Of a stretch of 64,000 nt of DNA, positions 51,873 through 59,939 are shown in pieces. The stretch covers positions 1-64,000 of the forward strand of contig NZ_JAAKZW010000016.1 in assembly GCF_011044995.1 (NCBI RefSeq). The letters are read 5' to 3'. The position numbers and the translations under genes are program-made. Numbering within the stretch: the stretch's first letter is position 1; each line of letters starts with the position of its first letter. The DNA comes from Streptomyces mesophilus. Lineage in GTDB: Bacteria; Actinomycetota; Actinomycetes; Streptomycetales; Streptomycetaceae. Under the pieces are notes generated by a model. That model saw nothing but the letters and a program-made list of their open reading frames with translations, was not told where the DNA came from and did not search any database.

Positions 51873-53240
51873 TCACCCATGGACGGCGTGCAGTTCGTCG
51901 GCGAAGTGGTGGTGGCTGTGCCGCCAGGCGTTCTTGGTCCGCCGGGCGCCGGCGAGGTGCGGGTGGCCGGGGCGCAGGGCGAAGTGTTCGTGCTCGTGGA
52001 CATGGCCGCGGATCGGCGTTTCGGCAGCGGCAGGGGCGGGCCACAGGTGTACGGCGAGCAGCGCCGCACCGAGGGCGATACCGCCCAACACGATCACCGC
52101 GCTCCGCAGCCCCGCACTCGCGCCCACCCAGCCGGCCAGCGGATAGGTGAGCAGCCAGGCGCTGTGTGAGAGGGAGAACTGCGCGGCGAACGCGGCGGTA
52201 CGTTCCTTGTCGGGCGCCGCCCGCCGGATGAGCCGCCCTGCCGGGGTGAGCACCATCGAACCGGCCGCACCGAACAGGGCCCAGGTGGCCAGGAGCGCGG
52301 GCCACCGCCAACTCCCGTCCGGTGCCGCGGTGATGACTCCGGCGACGAGGAACGCCACCGGCAGCAGAAGCACACCGCCGAGCATCACGGCACGGTCCGA
52401 GCGTCGCTCCAGAACCCGCGGCAGCACCAGCGCGACGCTCATCGACCCGCCCCCGTACGCCCCGAGCGCAAGCGCCAGGGTGTCCGCGGACAGTCCGAGG
52501 AAGTCCCGTACGTACACGATCGAGTTGACGGTCACGAGCGCGCCCGCGGCGGCGACCGCGACGTCCATGGCGAGCAGCGAGCGCAGTTCGGGCTTGCGGA
52601 AGAAGAGCCGGCTGCCTTCCGTCGCCTTGGCGTACAGCCGCCGGCCGCCGGGGGCTTCGGTGGCAGGGCGTGCGGCGGGCAGTACGGCCGAGACCACCAG
52701 CACCGCCGAGGCGGCGAAGCCGAGCATCGTGCCGAGGAACAGCCAGTTGTACGTGATCACGGAGAGCAGGACGGCGGCGAGCGCCGGACTGAACAGACTC
52801 TCCAGGTCGTAGGCGAGCCGGGACATCGAAAGGGCCTGGGTGTAGTCGCGCTCCTTCGGCAGTACGTCGGGGATGACGGCCTGGAACGTCGGGGTGAACG
52901 CGGCGGACGCGGCCTGCAGCAGGAAGACCAGGACGTACACCTGCCAGACCTGGGTCACGAACGGCAGGAACAGCGCGACGCCCGCCCGGGTCAGATCGGC
53001 GCCCGCCATCAGGGCCCGCCGGGGTATCCGGTCGGCCACCGCACCGACGACGGGCGCGATGGCCACGTACGCCACCATCTTGATCGCCAGCGCCGTGCCG
53101 AGCACCGAGCCGGCGGCGGGGCCCGCGATGTCGTACGCGAGGAGCGCGAGCGCGACCGTCGCCAGGCCGGTGCCGGCCAGGGCGATGACCTGGGCGGTGA
53201 ACAACTGCCGGTAGGGGCGGTTGCGCAGGACGGACAGCAT
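51873..53240 (-). CDS. MFS exporter with His-rich C-terminal tail
   Basis: This 455-residue protein is a 12-helix major facilitator transporter (MLSVLRNRPYRQLFTAQVIA, then LATVALALLAYDIAG and GAVADRIPRRALMAG). The last 44 residues hold 12 histidines in HVHEHEHF, GHPHL, RHSHHHF and LHAVH clusters. It faces a metal-sensor ArsR gene across an inverted repeat. So the probable substrate is a divalent metal such as nickel, cobalt or zinc. ATG at 53240 was chosen over a longer frame. Confidence 0.88.
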   Translation of the reverse strand: MLSVLRNRPYRQLFTAQVIALAGTGLATVALALLAYDIAGPAAGSVLGTALAIKMVAYVAIAPVVGAVADRIPRRALMAGADLTRAGVALFLPFVTQVWQVYVLVFLLQAASAAFTPTFQAVIPDVLPKERDYTQALSMSRLAYDLESLFSPALAAVLLSVITYNWLFLGTMLGFAASAVLVVSAVLPAARPATEAPGGRRLYAKATEGSRLFFRKPELRSLLAMDVAVAAAGALVTVNSIVYVRDFLGLSADTLALALGAYGGGSMSVALVLPRVLERRSDRAVMLGGVLLLPVAFLVAGVITAAPDGSWRWPALLATWALFGAAGSMVLTPAGRLIRRAAPDKERTAAFAAQFSLSHSAWLLTYPLAGWVGASAGLRSAVIVLGGIALGAALLAVHLWPAPAAAETPIRGHVHEHEHFALRPGHPHLAGARRTKNAWRHSHHHFADELHAVHG

Positions 53241-53285
53241 GGCGTGGTCTCCCGGGCGTGACGTGCGGCCGACTCCATAAGTGTA

Positions 53286-53315
53286 TGCACACGTGCGCAG
53301 GTACGCACATATGCA
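53286..53315. promoter_or_regulatory. Candidate ArsR/SmtB operator
   Basis: TGCACACGTGCG (53286-53297) and CGCACATATGCA (53304-53315) are imperfect inverted 12-base arms (10 of 12 paired) with a 6-base spacer. It is between the divergent MFS and ArsR genes. Confidence 0.6.
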
Positions 53316-53362
53316 GGCGAGGCCTTCCATGCTCCGGGCGCACCGCGCTCTACCCTGTCGTC

Positions 53363-53722
53363 ATGCCTGCTCGCGAGCCCCATTCACCTGCGCCCGATAC
53401 GCATCTGCGGACTCCGGACAGCGCGCGTCTCGCGGAGGCGACCGCGGTCTTCGCGATGCTCGCGGACGCGACCCGGCTGCACCTGCTGTGGCTGCTCGCC
53501 CAAGGCGAGTCGGACGTCGGATCGCTCGCCGAGCGCTGCGCCGCGTCCCGTACGGCGGTCAGCCAGCATCTGGCGAAGCTGCGCCTCGCGGGCCTGGTCG
53601 ACACCCGGCGCGAGGGGCGGCACATCCACTACAGCCTGCGCGACGGTCATCTGCGCCGTCTCGTCCTCGAAGCCCTGAGCCACGCCGACCACCGGGTGAG
53701 CGGGGCGGCCCCGCACGACTGA
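53363..53722 (+). CDS. ArsR/SmtB-family metal sensor (NmtR/CzrA type)
   Basis: This 119-residue winged-helix repressor has the recognition segment SLAERCAASRTAVSQHLAKL. The C-terminal alpha5 helix shows Asp94, His96, His107 and His110, the 0/+2/+13/+16 spacing of the alpha5 metal sites of NmtR and CzrA. Extra His residues lie at both ends (His7, His14, His118). It should repress the divergent MFS exporter until Zn, Ni or Co binds. TACCCT lies exactly six bases before the ATG, suggesting a leaderless mRNA. Confidence 0.9.
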   Translation: MPAREPHSPAPDTHLRTPDSARLAEATAVFAMLADATRLHLLWLLAQGESDVGSLAERCAASRTAVSQHLAKLRLAGLVDTRREGRHIHYSLRDGHLRRLVLEALSHADHRVSGAAPHD

Positions 53723-53766
53723 GCCCGGTTCCGGCAGGCCGTACGGAACTCTGGGGGAAACCTCTT

Positions 53767-53798
53767 GCGCAATGGTCAAGAACCCTTGACCATTGCGC
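53767..53798 (+). promoter_or_regulatory. Perfect palindrome before the winged-helix regulator
   Basis: GCGCAATGGTCAAG (53767-53780) and CTTGACCATTGCGC (53785-53798) are perfect 14-base arms with an AACC spacer. It ends two bases before the ATG and is probably the autoregulatory operator. Confidence 0.75.
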
Positions 53799-53800
53799 GC

Positions 53801-54337
53801 ATGCCTGCCGACGATCTCCCCGAGACCTTTCACGTCACCACGGACGAACAGCTGCGCGCCGTCTCCAATCTGACGCGTCATCGGATCATGGCCGTGCTCC
53901 GCTTCGAGCCGGCGACGATCACACAGATCGCCGAGCGGGTGGGCCTCGCGAAGGGGAGTTCCAGCTATCACGTGCGGCTCCTCGAGCGGGCCGGCCTGGT
54001 GAAGGTGGTGCGGACGCGGAAGGTGCGGGGGGTCACCGAGCGGTATTACGCGATGGCCGCGCGCTCGATCGAGCTGCCGGACCCGGGCGAGGGAGGGCCG
54101 GATGTGCTGATGCGGCACGCGGTGGCGGATCTGGAGGCGTCGCCGGCCGACGGCGAGCGGCAGGTGCGGATGGCGCATCTGCGGCTCACCGACGAGCAGT
54201 TCGCCCAGCTGGGCGCGCGGTTGCAGGCGCTGGCGGACGAGTACCGGGAGCTGTCCGATCCGTCGCTGCCGGACGCGTCACTCGTCTTCGCGCTGTTCCG
54301 CCCGGCGCCGCGTCAGCAGGCGGAGGGCGCCAAGTGA
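53801..54337 (+). CDS. Winged-helix transcriptional regulator
   Basis: This 178-residue protein has an ArsR-like winged helix (LRAVSNLTRHRIMAVLRFEP, ITQIAERVGLAKGSSSYHVR, LLERAGLVKVVRTRKVRGVT) and a helical C-terminal half that may bind a ligand or dimerise. It is coupled to the MFS gene by a GTGA overlap, so it likely controls that exporter. The start is uncertain: ATG 53801 follows the palindrome directly with no Shine-Dalgarno, while TTG 53765 has GGGGGA upstream but would place the palindrome inside the gene. Confidence 0.84.
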   Translation: MPADDLPETFHVTTDEQLRAVSNLTRHRIMAVLRFEPATITQIAERVGLAKGSSSYHVRLLERAGLVKVVRTRKVRGVTERYYAMAARSIELPDPGEGGPDVLMRHAVADLEASPADGERQVRMAHLRLTDEQFAQLGARLQALADEYRELSDPSLPDASLVFALFRPAPRQQAEGAK

Positions 54338-55629
54338 CTTCGGGCGTACGGAAGTTGCCGGCCGGGTTCGGACGGCTGTGGAGCGCGCAGACGATCTCCT
54401 CGCTCGGCGACGGGGTGTCGCATGCCGCGCTGCCGCTGCTCGCGTTGTCGCTGACGCGGGATCCGATGGCGCTCGCGGTGGTCACGGCCGCGGGGACGCT
54501 GCCATGGCTGCTCTTCGGGGTGCTGGGCGGCGCGCTGGTGGACCGCTGGGACCGGCGGCGCACGATGTGGGTCTCGGACATGGCGCGTGCGGCACTGCTG
54601 GCGATACCCGCGGCGGCGGCCGTGCTCGACATGCTGAGCATTCCGCTGCTCGCGGCCGTCGCCTTCCTGCTCGGCCTCGGCGGGCTCTTCTTCGACACGG
54701 CCGCCACGGCGTATCTGCCGGATCTGCTGAGCCGCGACCCCGCACTCCTGGAACGCGCCAACTCCCGCCTGCGCGGCGCCCAGACCGCCATGTCCGGCTT
54801 CGCCGGGCCGCCCGCGGGCAGTGCGCTGCTCGCGCTCGGGCGGGCCGTTCCGCTGCTCGCCGACGCCGTGTCGTTCCTGGTCTCGGCCGTGCTCGTACGG
54901 TCGCTTCCCGCGATGCCCCGGCCCGTGCCGGAGGTCCGCGCATCGCTGCTCCGGCAGGCGCGGGCCGGCGCCGCGTACGTCTTCCGTGACCGGCTGCTGC
55001 TGGGGCTCGCGCTCCGCCCGGCGGTCGGGAACATCGCCTTCCTCGCCGTGGAGACGGTCCTCGCCCTCTTCGCGCACGAACGGCTCGGCATCGACACCTA
55101 CGGTTTCGGTCTGCTCCTCACGGCGGAGGCCACCGGCGGCCTGCTCGGTGCGGGCATCGCCTCCTTCCTCGGCCGCCGGCTGGGCACCGGCACCGCGATG
55201 ACCTGCACGGCCGCGGTCGAAGGGCTCGCCATCCTGGGTCTGGCCGCTGCCCCGAACCCGTACGCGGCCGGTTTCGCGCTCGCCGTCTGCGGGGCCGGAA
55301 TGGGCGCCACGATGGTGCTCGGCCCCTCCCTGCGCCAGGCGATCGTCCCCGCCCACTTGATGGGCCGGGTCACCTCCACCTCCCGCATGCTGGCCATGTG
55401 CGCCGCCCCGTTCGGCGCTTTTCTCGGCGGCTGGCTGGCCACCGCCTACGGCGTACGCACTCCGCTGTACGCCGCCGGAGGCCTCCTCCTGGCGATGACG
55501 GCCATCACGGCTTCCATGACCGGCAACCGCCGCGTCGAAGCGGCCCTGCGTGCCGCCGCTCCGGCCGACGATCGGGATCACTCGGCGTCCAAGGGGCCCG
55601 CCCAGGAGAGCGCACCCGACGTGGTGTGA
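54334..55629 (+). CDS. MFS exporter
   Basis: This 431-residue MFS protein has about 12 helices: RLWSAQTISSLGDGVSHAAL, then LGGALVDRWDRRRTMW with the A-motif, and the second-half GRVTSTSRMLAMCAAPFGAF. It resembles the MFS_3 group (macrolide or siderophore exporters). The GTG start overlaps the regulator stop. The C-terminal tail is acidic and disordered (ADDRDHSASKGPAQESAPDV). The substrate is unknown. Confidence 0.88.
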   Translation: MTSGVRKLPAGFGRLWSAQTISSLGDGVSHAALPLLALSLTRDPMALAVVTAAGTLPWLLFGVLGGALVDRWDRRRTMWVSDMARAALLAIPAAAAVLDMLSIPLLAAVAFLLGLGGLFFDTAATAYLPDLLSRDPALLERANSRLRGAQTAMSGFAGPPAGSALLALGRAVPLLADAVSFLVSAVLVRSLPAMPRPVPEVRASLLRQARAGAAYVFRDRLLLGLALRPAVGNIAFLAVETVLALFAHERLGIDTYGFGLLLTAEATGGLLGAGIASFLGRRLGTGTAMTCTAAVEGLAILGLAAAPNPYAAGFALAVCGAGMGATMVLGPSLRQAIVPAHLMGRVTSTSRMLAMCAAPFGAFLGGWLATAYGVRTPLYAAGGLLLAMTAITASMTGNRRVEAALRAAAPADDRDHSASKGPAQESAPDVV

Positions 55630-55775
55630 CGCGGGTGCTTCGCTCGCCTGCGGACTCTCCTGCGTTCGCCGCCGCACCCGGCACCTGTCCAAGGAAACTG
55701 ACACATGCCGGGAAGGCTGGGGGCTCTCGGGGGTGTCTCAGGGTGCCCTGATGCGGTGGTCCCGGTCCGAACCGC

Positions 55776-56333
55776 TCACCCCGTGGCCGCAAGCACCGTC
55801 GTGCGGCCGCCGAGTGCGCGCGAGAACTGGTCGGTGACCTGTTCGAGGGCCTCACGTGGCGCCTGCTCCACGATGACGCCGCCGTCCGGCCGGAGTTCGA
55901 TGTGCCGGTCGAGGACGAACCAGCCGGGGGTGATGTGCGCGGGACCCATGGAGGCCAGGACCGGGCGCAGGGCGTAGTCGATGGCGAGGACGTGGGAGGT
56001 GGTGCCGCCGGTGGCGAGCGGCAGCACCGTCTTGTCCTTGAGGGCGTACTGGGGGAGCAGGTCGAGGAGGGACTTCAGGAGGCCGGAGTAGGCGGCCTTG
56101 TAGACGGGGGTGCCGATCACCACGCCGTCGGCCCGCCCGAACAGGGCCGTGGCCTCGACGATCGCAGGGTGCGCGAAGTCGGCGTGCAGCAGGGCCTCGG
56201 GCGGGAGGGTGCGCACGTCCAGGGGAATCACCTCGTGTCCCTGCGAAGCGAGCCGTTCGTCCAGGTGGCGCAGGAGCCGGGCGGTACGGGAGGTGGCGGA
56301 AGGGCTTCCGGAGACGGACAGGATGGTGGCCAT
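55776..56333 (-). CDS. ssuE: SsuE-type NADPH-dependent FMN reductase
   Basis: This 185-residue flavodoxin-fold reductase shows ILSVSGSPSATSRTARLLRH (phosphate loop), GTPVYKAAYSGLLKSLLDLL (flavin site of the SsuE type) and LPLATGGTTSHVLAIDYALR. It supplies FMNH2 to the luciferase-like monooxygenases encoded just upstream on the same strand. It is the last gene of a long minus-strand operon. The final residues (LGGRTTVLAATG) show no truncation. Confidence 0.92.
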   Translation of the reverse strand: MATILSVSGSPSATSRTARLLRHLDERLASQGHEVIPLDVRTLPPEALLHADFAHPAIVEATALFGRADGVVIGTPVYKAAYSGLLKSLLDLLPQYALKDKTVLPLATGGTTSHVLAIDYALRPVLASMGPAHITPGWFVLDRHIELRPDGGVIVEQAPREALEQVTDQFSRALGGRTTVLAATG

Positions 56334-56354
56334 GGCAGGACCTTTCTCGGTGGG

Positions 56355-57446
56355 TCAGCGCGCCAGGGGAGTGGCGGCGGGAGCGGGGGCGTGGAGCACT
56401 GGGCCCCACGGGAACGGCGGGTCGGGGATGTCACGCCGTAGCACCGGGGCGACCTCGGACTGGAACAGGGTGAGCGAGTCGTGGTGCCGCGTCCGCGTCA
56501 ACCCGCCCGCGTCCGCGTGCAGATGCAGCACCGTGTGCCCGAACTGCTCGTGGTAGCGGTGCACTTTGTCGATGACCTGCTGGGGGCTGCCGACGAGTGC
56601 CGAACTGCGCTCGACGAAGTCGTCGAGGGTGGTGAAGACCGGTTCCAGACCGAGGCTCTTCTGGAGCGCGAGATTCCCCTCGAACACGGGGCGGTACGCG
56701 GCCACCGCCTCCTGCGACGTACGCGCGACATACACGCCCGCGGTCCCGGCGCCGACCGTGATCCGGGCCGGGTCGTGGCCGTAGTGCCGCCAGCGCTCGC
56801 GGTAGTGGCGGATCAACTCCGCGTACGGCTCGATGGGGTGGGTGACGTTCGCCGAGAACAAGGGGTCCCCGTAGCGGGCGGCGAGCTCCACGGACTCCTT
56901 GCTCGTCGCGCTGCCGTGCCAGACGCGGACCGGACGCTGCAGCGGCCGGGGCCACACCTCGGCGTCCTTCAGGCCGGGCCGGAAGCGCGTCACGGCGCTC
57001 ACCTTGTCCTCGCGCCAGATGCGCCGGAACACCTCGTAGCTCTCCGCGTTGCGGGCCCACTGGTCCTCGGGCGTCACCCGGAACAGCTCGCGCTGGGCCG
57101 CACCGTTGCCCTTCCCGATGATCAACTCGAGGCGGCCGCCGGACAGATGGTCCAAGGTCGCGTAGTCCTCGTAGGCGCGCACCGGGTCGAGCAGGCTGAG
57201 CGTGGTGACGGCCGTGAACAGTCGGATACGGGACGTGAGCGCGGCGATATGGCTGAGGACGACCGGGGGAGCGGAGGACAGGAACGGCCACTCGTGCCGC
57301 TCCCCGACCCCGAAGCCGTCGAAGCCCAACTCCTCGGCGAGCACGGCGTTGTCGAGGACTTCACGGAAGCGCTCGGTCGTGGATTGCACCACCCCCGTCG
57401 CCGGGTGCGGGGTGTGCACGATCAGGGTGATGGCCAGGAACTTCAT
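56355..57446 (-). CDS. Luciferase-like FMN-dependent monooxygenase (LLM class)
   Basis: This 363-residue TIM-barrel flavin monooxygenase begins MKFLAITLIVHTPHPATGVV and has LAEELGFDGFGVGERHEWP, LDHLSGGRLELIIGKGNGAA and RVWHGSATSKESVELAARYG. It is one of three monooxygenase genes in tandem in this operon. Its start overlaps the stop of the NtaA-like gene. It probably oxidises an organosulfur substrate with FMNH2 and oxygen. Confidence 0.88.
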   Translation of the reverse strand: MKFLAITLIVHTPHPATGVVQSTTERFREVLDNAVLAEELGFDGFGVGERHEWPFLSSAPPVVLSHIAALTSRIRLFTAVTTLSLLDPVRAYEDYATLDHLSGGRLELIIGKGNGAAQRELFRVTPEDQWARNAESYEVFRRIWREDKVSAVTRFRPGLKDAEVWPRPLQRPVRVWHGSATSKESVELAARYGDPLFSANVTHPIEPYAELIRHYRERWRHYGHDPARITVGAGTAGVYVARTSQEAVAAYRPVFEGNLALQKSLGLEPVFTTLDDFVERSSALVGSPQQVIDKVHRYHEQFGHTVLHLHADAGGLTRTRHHDSLTLFQSEVAPVLRRDIPDPPFPWGPVLHAPAPAATPLAR

Positions 57447-58816
57447 GACGCGGCCCCTTCCTCTCGTACGGAGCCGGGGCGGGCCAGGCCCAGATGGTCG
57501 CGCAGGGTGGTGCCCGCGTAGTCGGCGCGGAACACGCCGCGCTCCTGGAGCAGCGGTACGACCCGGTCGACGAACGCGTCCAGCCCGCCCGGCGTCAGGT
57601 GCGGCACGAGGATGAAGCCGTCCGCGGCCTCGGCCTGTACGTGGGCGTCGATGGCCGCGGCCACGGACTCCGGGGTGCCGACGAAGGACTGCCGGGCGGT
57701 CTGCTCGATGGCCAACTCCCGTATGGACAGATGCTTTTCCTCGGCATGGGCCCGCCAGCGCGCCGCGATGCCGAAGCGGTCGCCCGCGTGCGCCCAGCCC
57801 TGCACCAGCTCGCTGTCCGGCACCGGGTCGACGTCGGGCAGCGGACCGTCCGGGTCGTATCCGGACAGGTCGCGGCCCCAGACGTTCTCCAGGAACGCGA
57901 GCGCGGTCGCCGGGCTCACCTGCTGACGCCGGATCAACGCGGCGTGCTCCTGTGCCTCGGCGTCCGTGTCGCCGAGCACGAACGTGGCCGCCGGCAGGAT
58001 CAACAGGTCCTCGGGCCGGCGACCGTAGCGGGCCAGGCGCCGTTTGACGTCGGTGTGGAACGCGCGGCCCGCCTCGAGGCTTCCGTGGCGGCTGAAGACG
58101 ACGTCGGCGCCGCGGGCGGCGAACTCGCGTCCCTCGTCGGAGTCCCCGGCTTGGATCAGGACGGGGTGCCGTTGCGGCGAGTGCGGCAGAGCGGGGCGCG
58201 CGGCGAGGTCGAACTGCGCCCCGCTGTGCCGCACGGTCCGCGGGGCGCGGTCCGGGGGCCAGGCGTCCCAGAGGGCGCGGGCCACCTCGACGAACTCTTC
58301 GGCGCGGCGGTAGCGGTCGGCGCGGTCGAGGTAGCCGCCGCGACGGAAGTTCTCGCCGGTGAAGGCGTCCGAGGTGGTGACCACGTTCCATGCCGCGCGC
58401 CCGCCCGAGAGGTGGTCCAACGAGGAGAAGCGGCGGGCGAGTTCGTACGGTTCGTTGAAGGTCGCGTTCACGGTCGCGGCCAGGCCCAGGCGCTCGGTCA
58501 CCGCGGCCACCGCGTTCAGGACGGTCAGGGAGTCGGGGCGGCCGACGACGTCCAGGTCGTGGATCAGCCCCTTTCGTTCCCGCAGCCGCAGCCCTTCCGC
58601 CAGGAAGAGGAAGTCGAACTTGCCGCGCTCCGCCGTGCGGGCGAGATGCCGGAACGAGGAGAAGTCGATCTGGCTGCCCGAGTCGGGGTCCGTCCACACG
58701 GTGGTGTTGTTGACGCCGGGGAAGTGCGCGGCGAGATGAACCTGTCTGCGCGGAGCGGCTGTCCGGTCGGGGAGATGAACCTGCCTGCGTGGCTTGCCCG
58801 TTCGGTCGGTGGTCAT
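57443..58816 (-). CDS. NtaA/SnaA/DszA-family FMN-dependent monooxygenase
   Basis: This 457-residue protein is of the NtaA/SnaA/DmoA group: FSSFRHLARTAERGKFDFLF, LAEGLRLRERKGLIHDLD, AATVNATFNEPYELARRFSS, LDHLSGGRAAWNVVTTSDAF, HPVLIQAGDSDEGREFAARG and the family end DYAGTTLRDHLGLARPG. Homologues in Bacillus (YtnJ, YxeK) act in S-substituted cysteine breakdown. The N-terminus has an in-frame duplication (RRQVHLPDRTAAPRRQVHLA). Its ATG overlaps the preceding gene stop by four bases. Confidence 0.92.
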   Translation of the reverse strand: MTTDRTGKPRRQVHLPDRTAAPRRQVHLAAHFPGVNNTTVWTDPDSGSQIDFSSFRHLARTAERGKFDFLFLAEGLRLRERKGLIHDLDVVGRPDSLTVLNAVAAVTERLGLAATVNATFNEPYELARRFSSLDHLSGGRAAWNVVTTSDAFTGENFRRGGYLDRADRYRRAEEFVEVARALWDAWPPDRAPRTVRHSGAQFDLAARPALPHSPQRHPVLIQAGDSDEGREFAARGADVVFSRHGSLEAGRAFHTDVKRRLARYGRRPEDLLILPAATFVLGDTDAEAQEHAALIRRQQVSPATALAFLENVWGRDLSGYDPDGPLPDVDPVPDSELVQGWAHAGDRFGIAARWRAHAEEKHLSIRELAIEQTARQSFVGTPESVAAAIDAHVQAEAADGFILVPHLTPGGLDAFVDRVVPLLQERGVFRADYAGTTLRDHLGLARPGSVREEGAAS

Positions 58817-59904
58817 CGGACGGCCTCCACGTAGCGGTTCGCCGGCCGGGTCAGGCCGAGGTGGTCGCGCAGGGTGCGCCCGGTGTAGCCGGCCCGGAAC
58901 AGCCCGGCTTCGCGCAGCCGGGGGACGAGGCCGTGCACCAGGAGCGGCAGTTCGGTACCGACCGTGGAGGGCACGAGATGGAAACCGTCCACGCCGGTCG
59001 CCGTGTGCCACTCGGCGAGCAGCGGGGCGAGCGCCGTGGCGGCGCCGGTGAAGCGGGGCCCGACGGCCGGCTCGGCGGCCGCCAGGGCGCCGGCGCAGAG
59101 GTCGACGGAGACGCGCAGGAGCACCCGTATGTCCTGGGGATCGCGCCCTGCCTCGGCCACCCGGTCCAGGAGCGTCTCGCGCGCGAGCCGGGCCGCGCCG
59201 ATGTCGGCCGCCTCCAGGAGGACCACATCGGCGTGCCGCGCCGCCAACTCCCTTCGCCCGTACGGATCGTGCGCGGCGAGCGCGACGACGACGGGCGGGC
59301 GGCCCTGGGGCGGGCGGGGGACGATGGACGGACCGCGTACAGAGAAGTGCGGGCCTTCGAAGTCGACGTAGTGCAGACGGGCGCGGTCCACGAAGCGCCC
59401 GGTGGCGGCGTCCCGTATCTCCGCGTCGTCCTCCCAGCTGTCCCACAGCCGGGCGGCGACCTCGGCGGCGTCGGCCGCCTCCGCCCACAGGTCGGCCGCG
59501 GGCGCGGCACGCCGCCGGCCGGCCGCGCGGGCTTCGGCCGCGGTGCCCGCCACGTCGACCAGCCACCCGGCGCGGCCTTCGCTGACGAAGTCGAGGGTGG
59601 CCAGGGCGGTGGAGGTGTGGAAGGGCTCGGTGTGCGTGGTGGTGACGGTCGGGACCAGGCCGATACTGCGGCTCGTGGGCGCGACGCGGGCGAGTACCGC
59701 GACCGGGTCGAGCCGCCCGACGTGGTCGTCGGGCGATGGGGCGAACGAGTCGCCGAGGGTGACGAAGTCGAGGGCGCCCTGCTCGGCGAGGCCGGTGAGC
59801 GCGGCCCAGTACGGGGCGGTGAGGGACTCGGCGGGGTCGTTCCCGCGGAGTCCGGCGGACGGGCTCCCGCCGAGTTCGACGGAGAGATGGAGTTCTCGGG
59901 GCAT
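58813..59904 (-). CDS. Divergent LLM-class monooxygenase related to NtaA
   Basis: This 363-residue protein opens MPRELHLSVELGGSPSAGLR and has LAEQGALDFVTLGDSFAPSP, VARLDPVAVLARVAP-like GRLDPVAVLARVAPTSRSIG and ALATLDFVSEGRAGWLVD. It ends GYTGRTLRDHLGLTRPANRY, close to the end of the NtaA-type neighbour. It lacks some central NtaA loops and may be a specialised or partner subunit. The stop overlaps the start of the NtaA-like gene. Confidence 0.82.
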   Translation of the reverse strand: MPRELHLSVELGGSPSAGLRGNDPAESLTAPYWAALTGLAEQGALDFVTLGDSFAPSPDDHVGRLDPVAVLARVAPTSRSIGLVPTVTTTHTEPFHTSTALATLDFVSEGRAGWLVDVAGTAAEARAAGRRRAAPAADLWAEAADAAEVAARLWDSWEDDAEIRDAATGRFVDRARLHYVDFEGPHFSVRGPSIVPRPPQGRPPVVVALAAHDPYGRRELAARHADVVLLEAADIGAARLARETLLDRVAEAGRDPQDIRVLLRVSVDLCAGALAAAEPAVGPRFTGAATALAPLLAEWHTATGVDGFHLVPSTVGTELPLLVHGLVPRLREAGLFRAGYTGRTLRDHLGLTRPANRYVEAVR

Positions 59905-59939
59905 GGCATCCGGTCCTGTGGGTCGCTGCGGGGCGGTGG

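Noticed and set aside
56355..58697. A single fused 780-residue protein across two monooxygenase genes
   Set aside because: The luciferase-like domain starts cleanly at the ATG at 57446, and the upstream part of that frame is a shadow of the NtaA-type gene in another frame.
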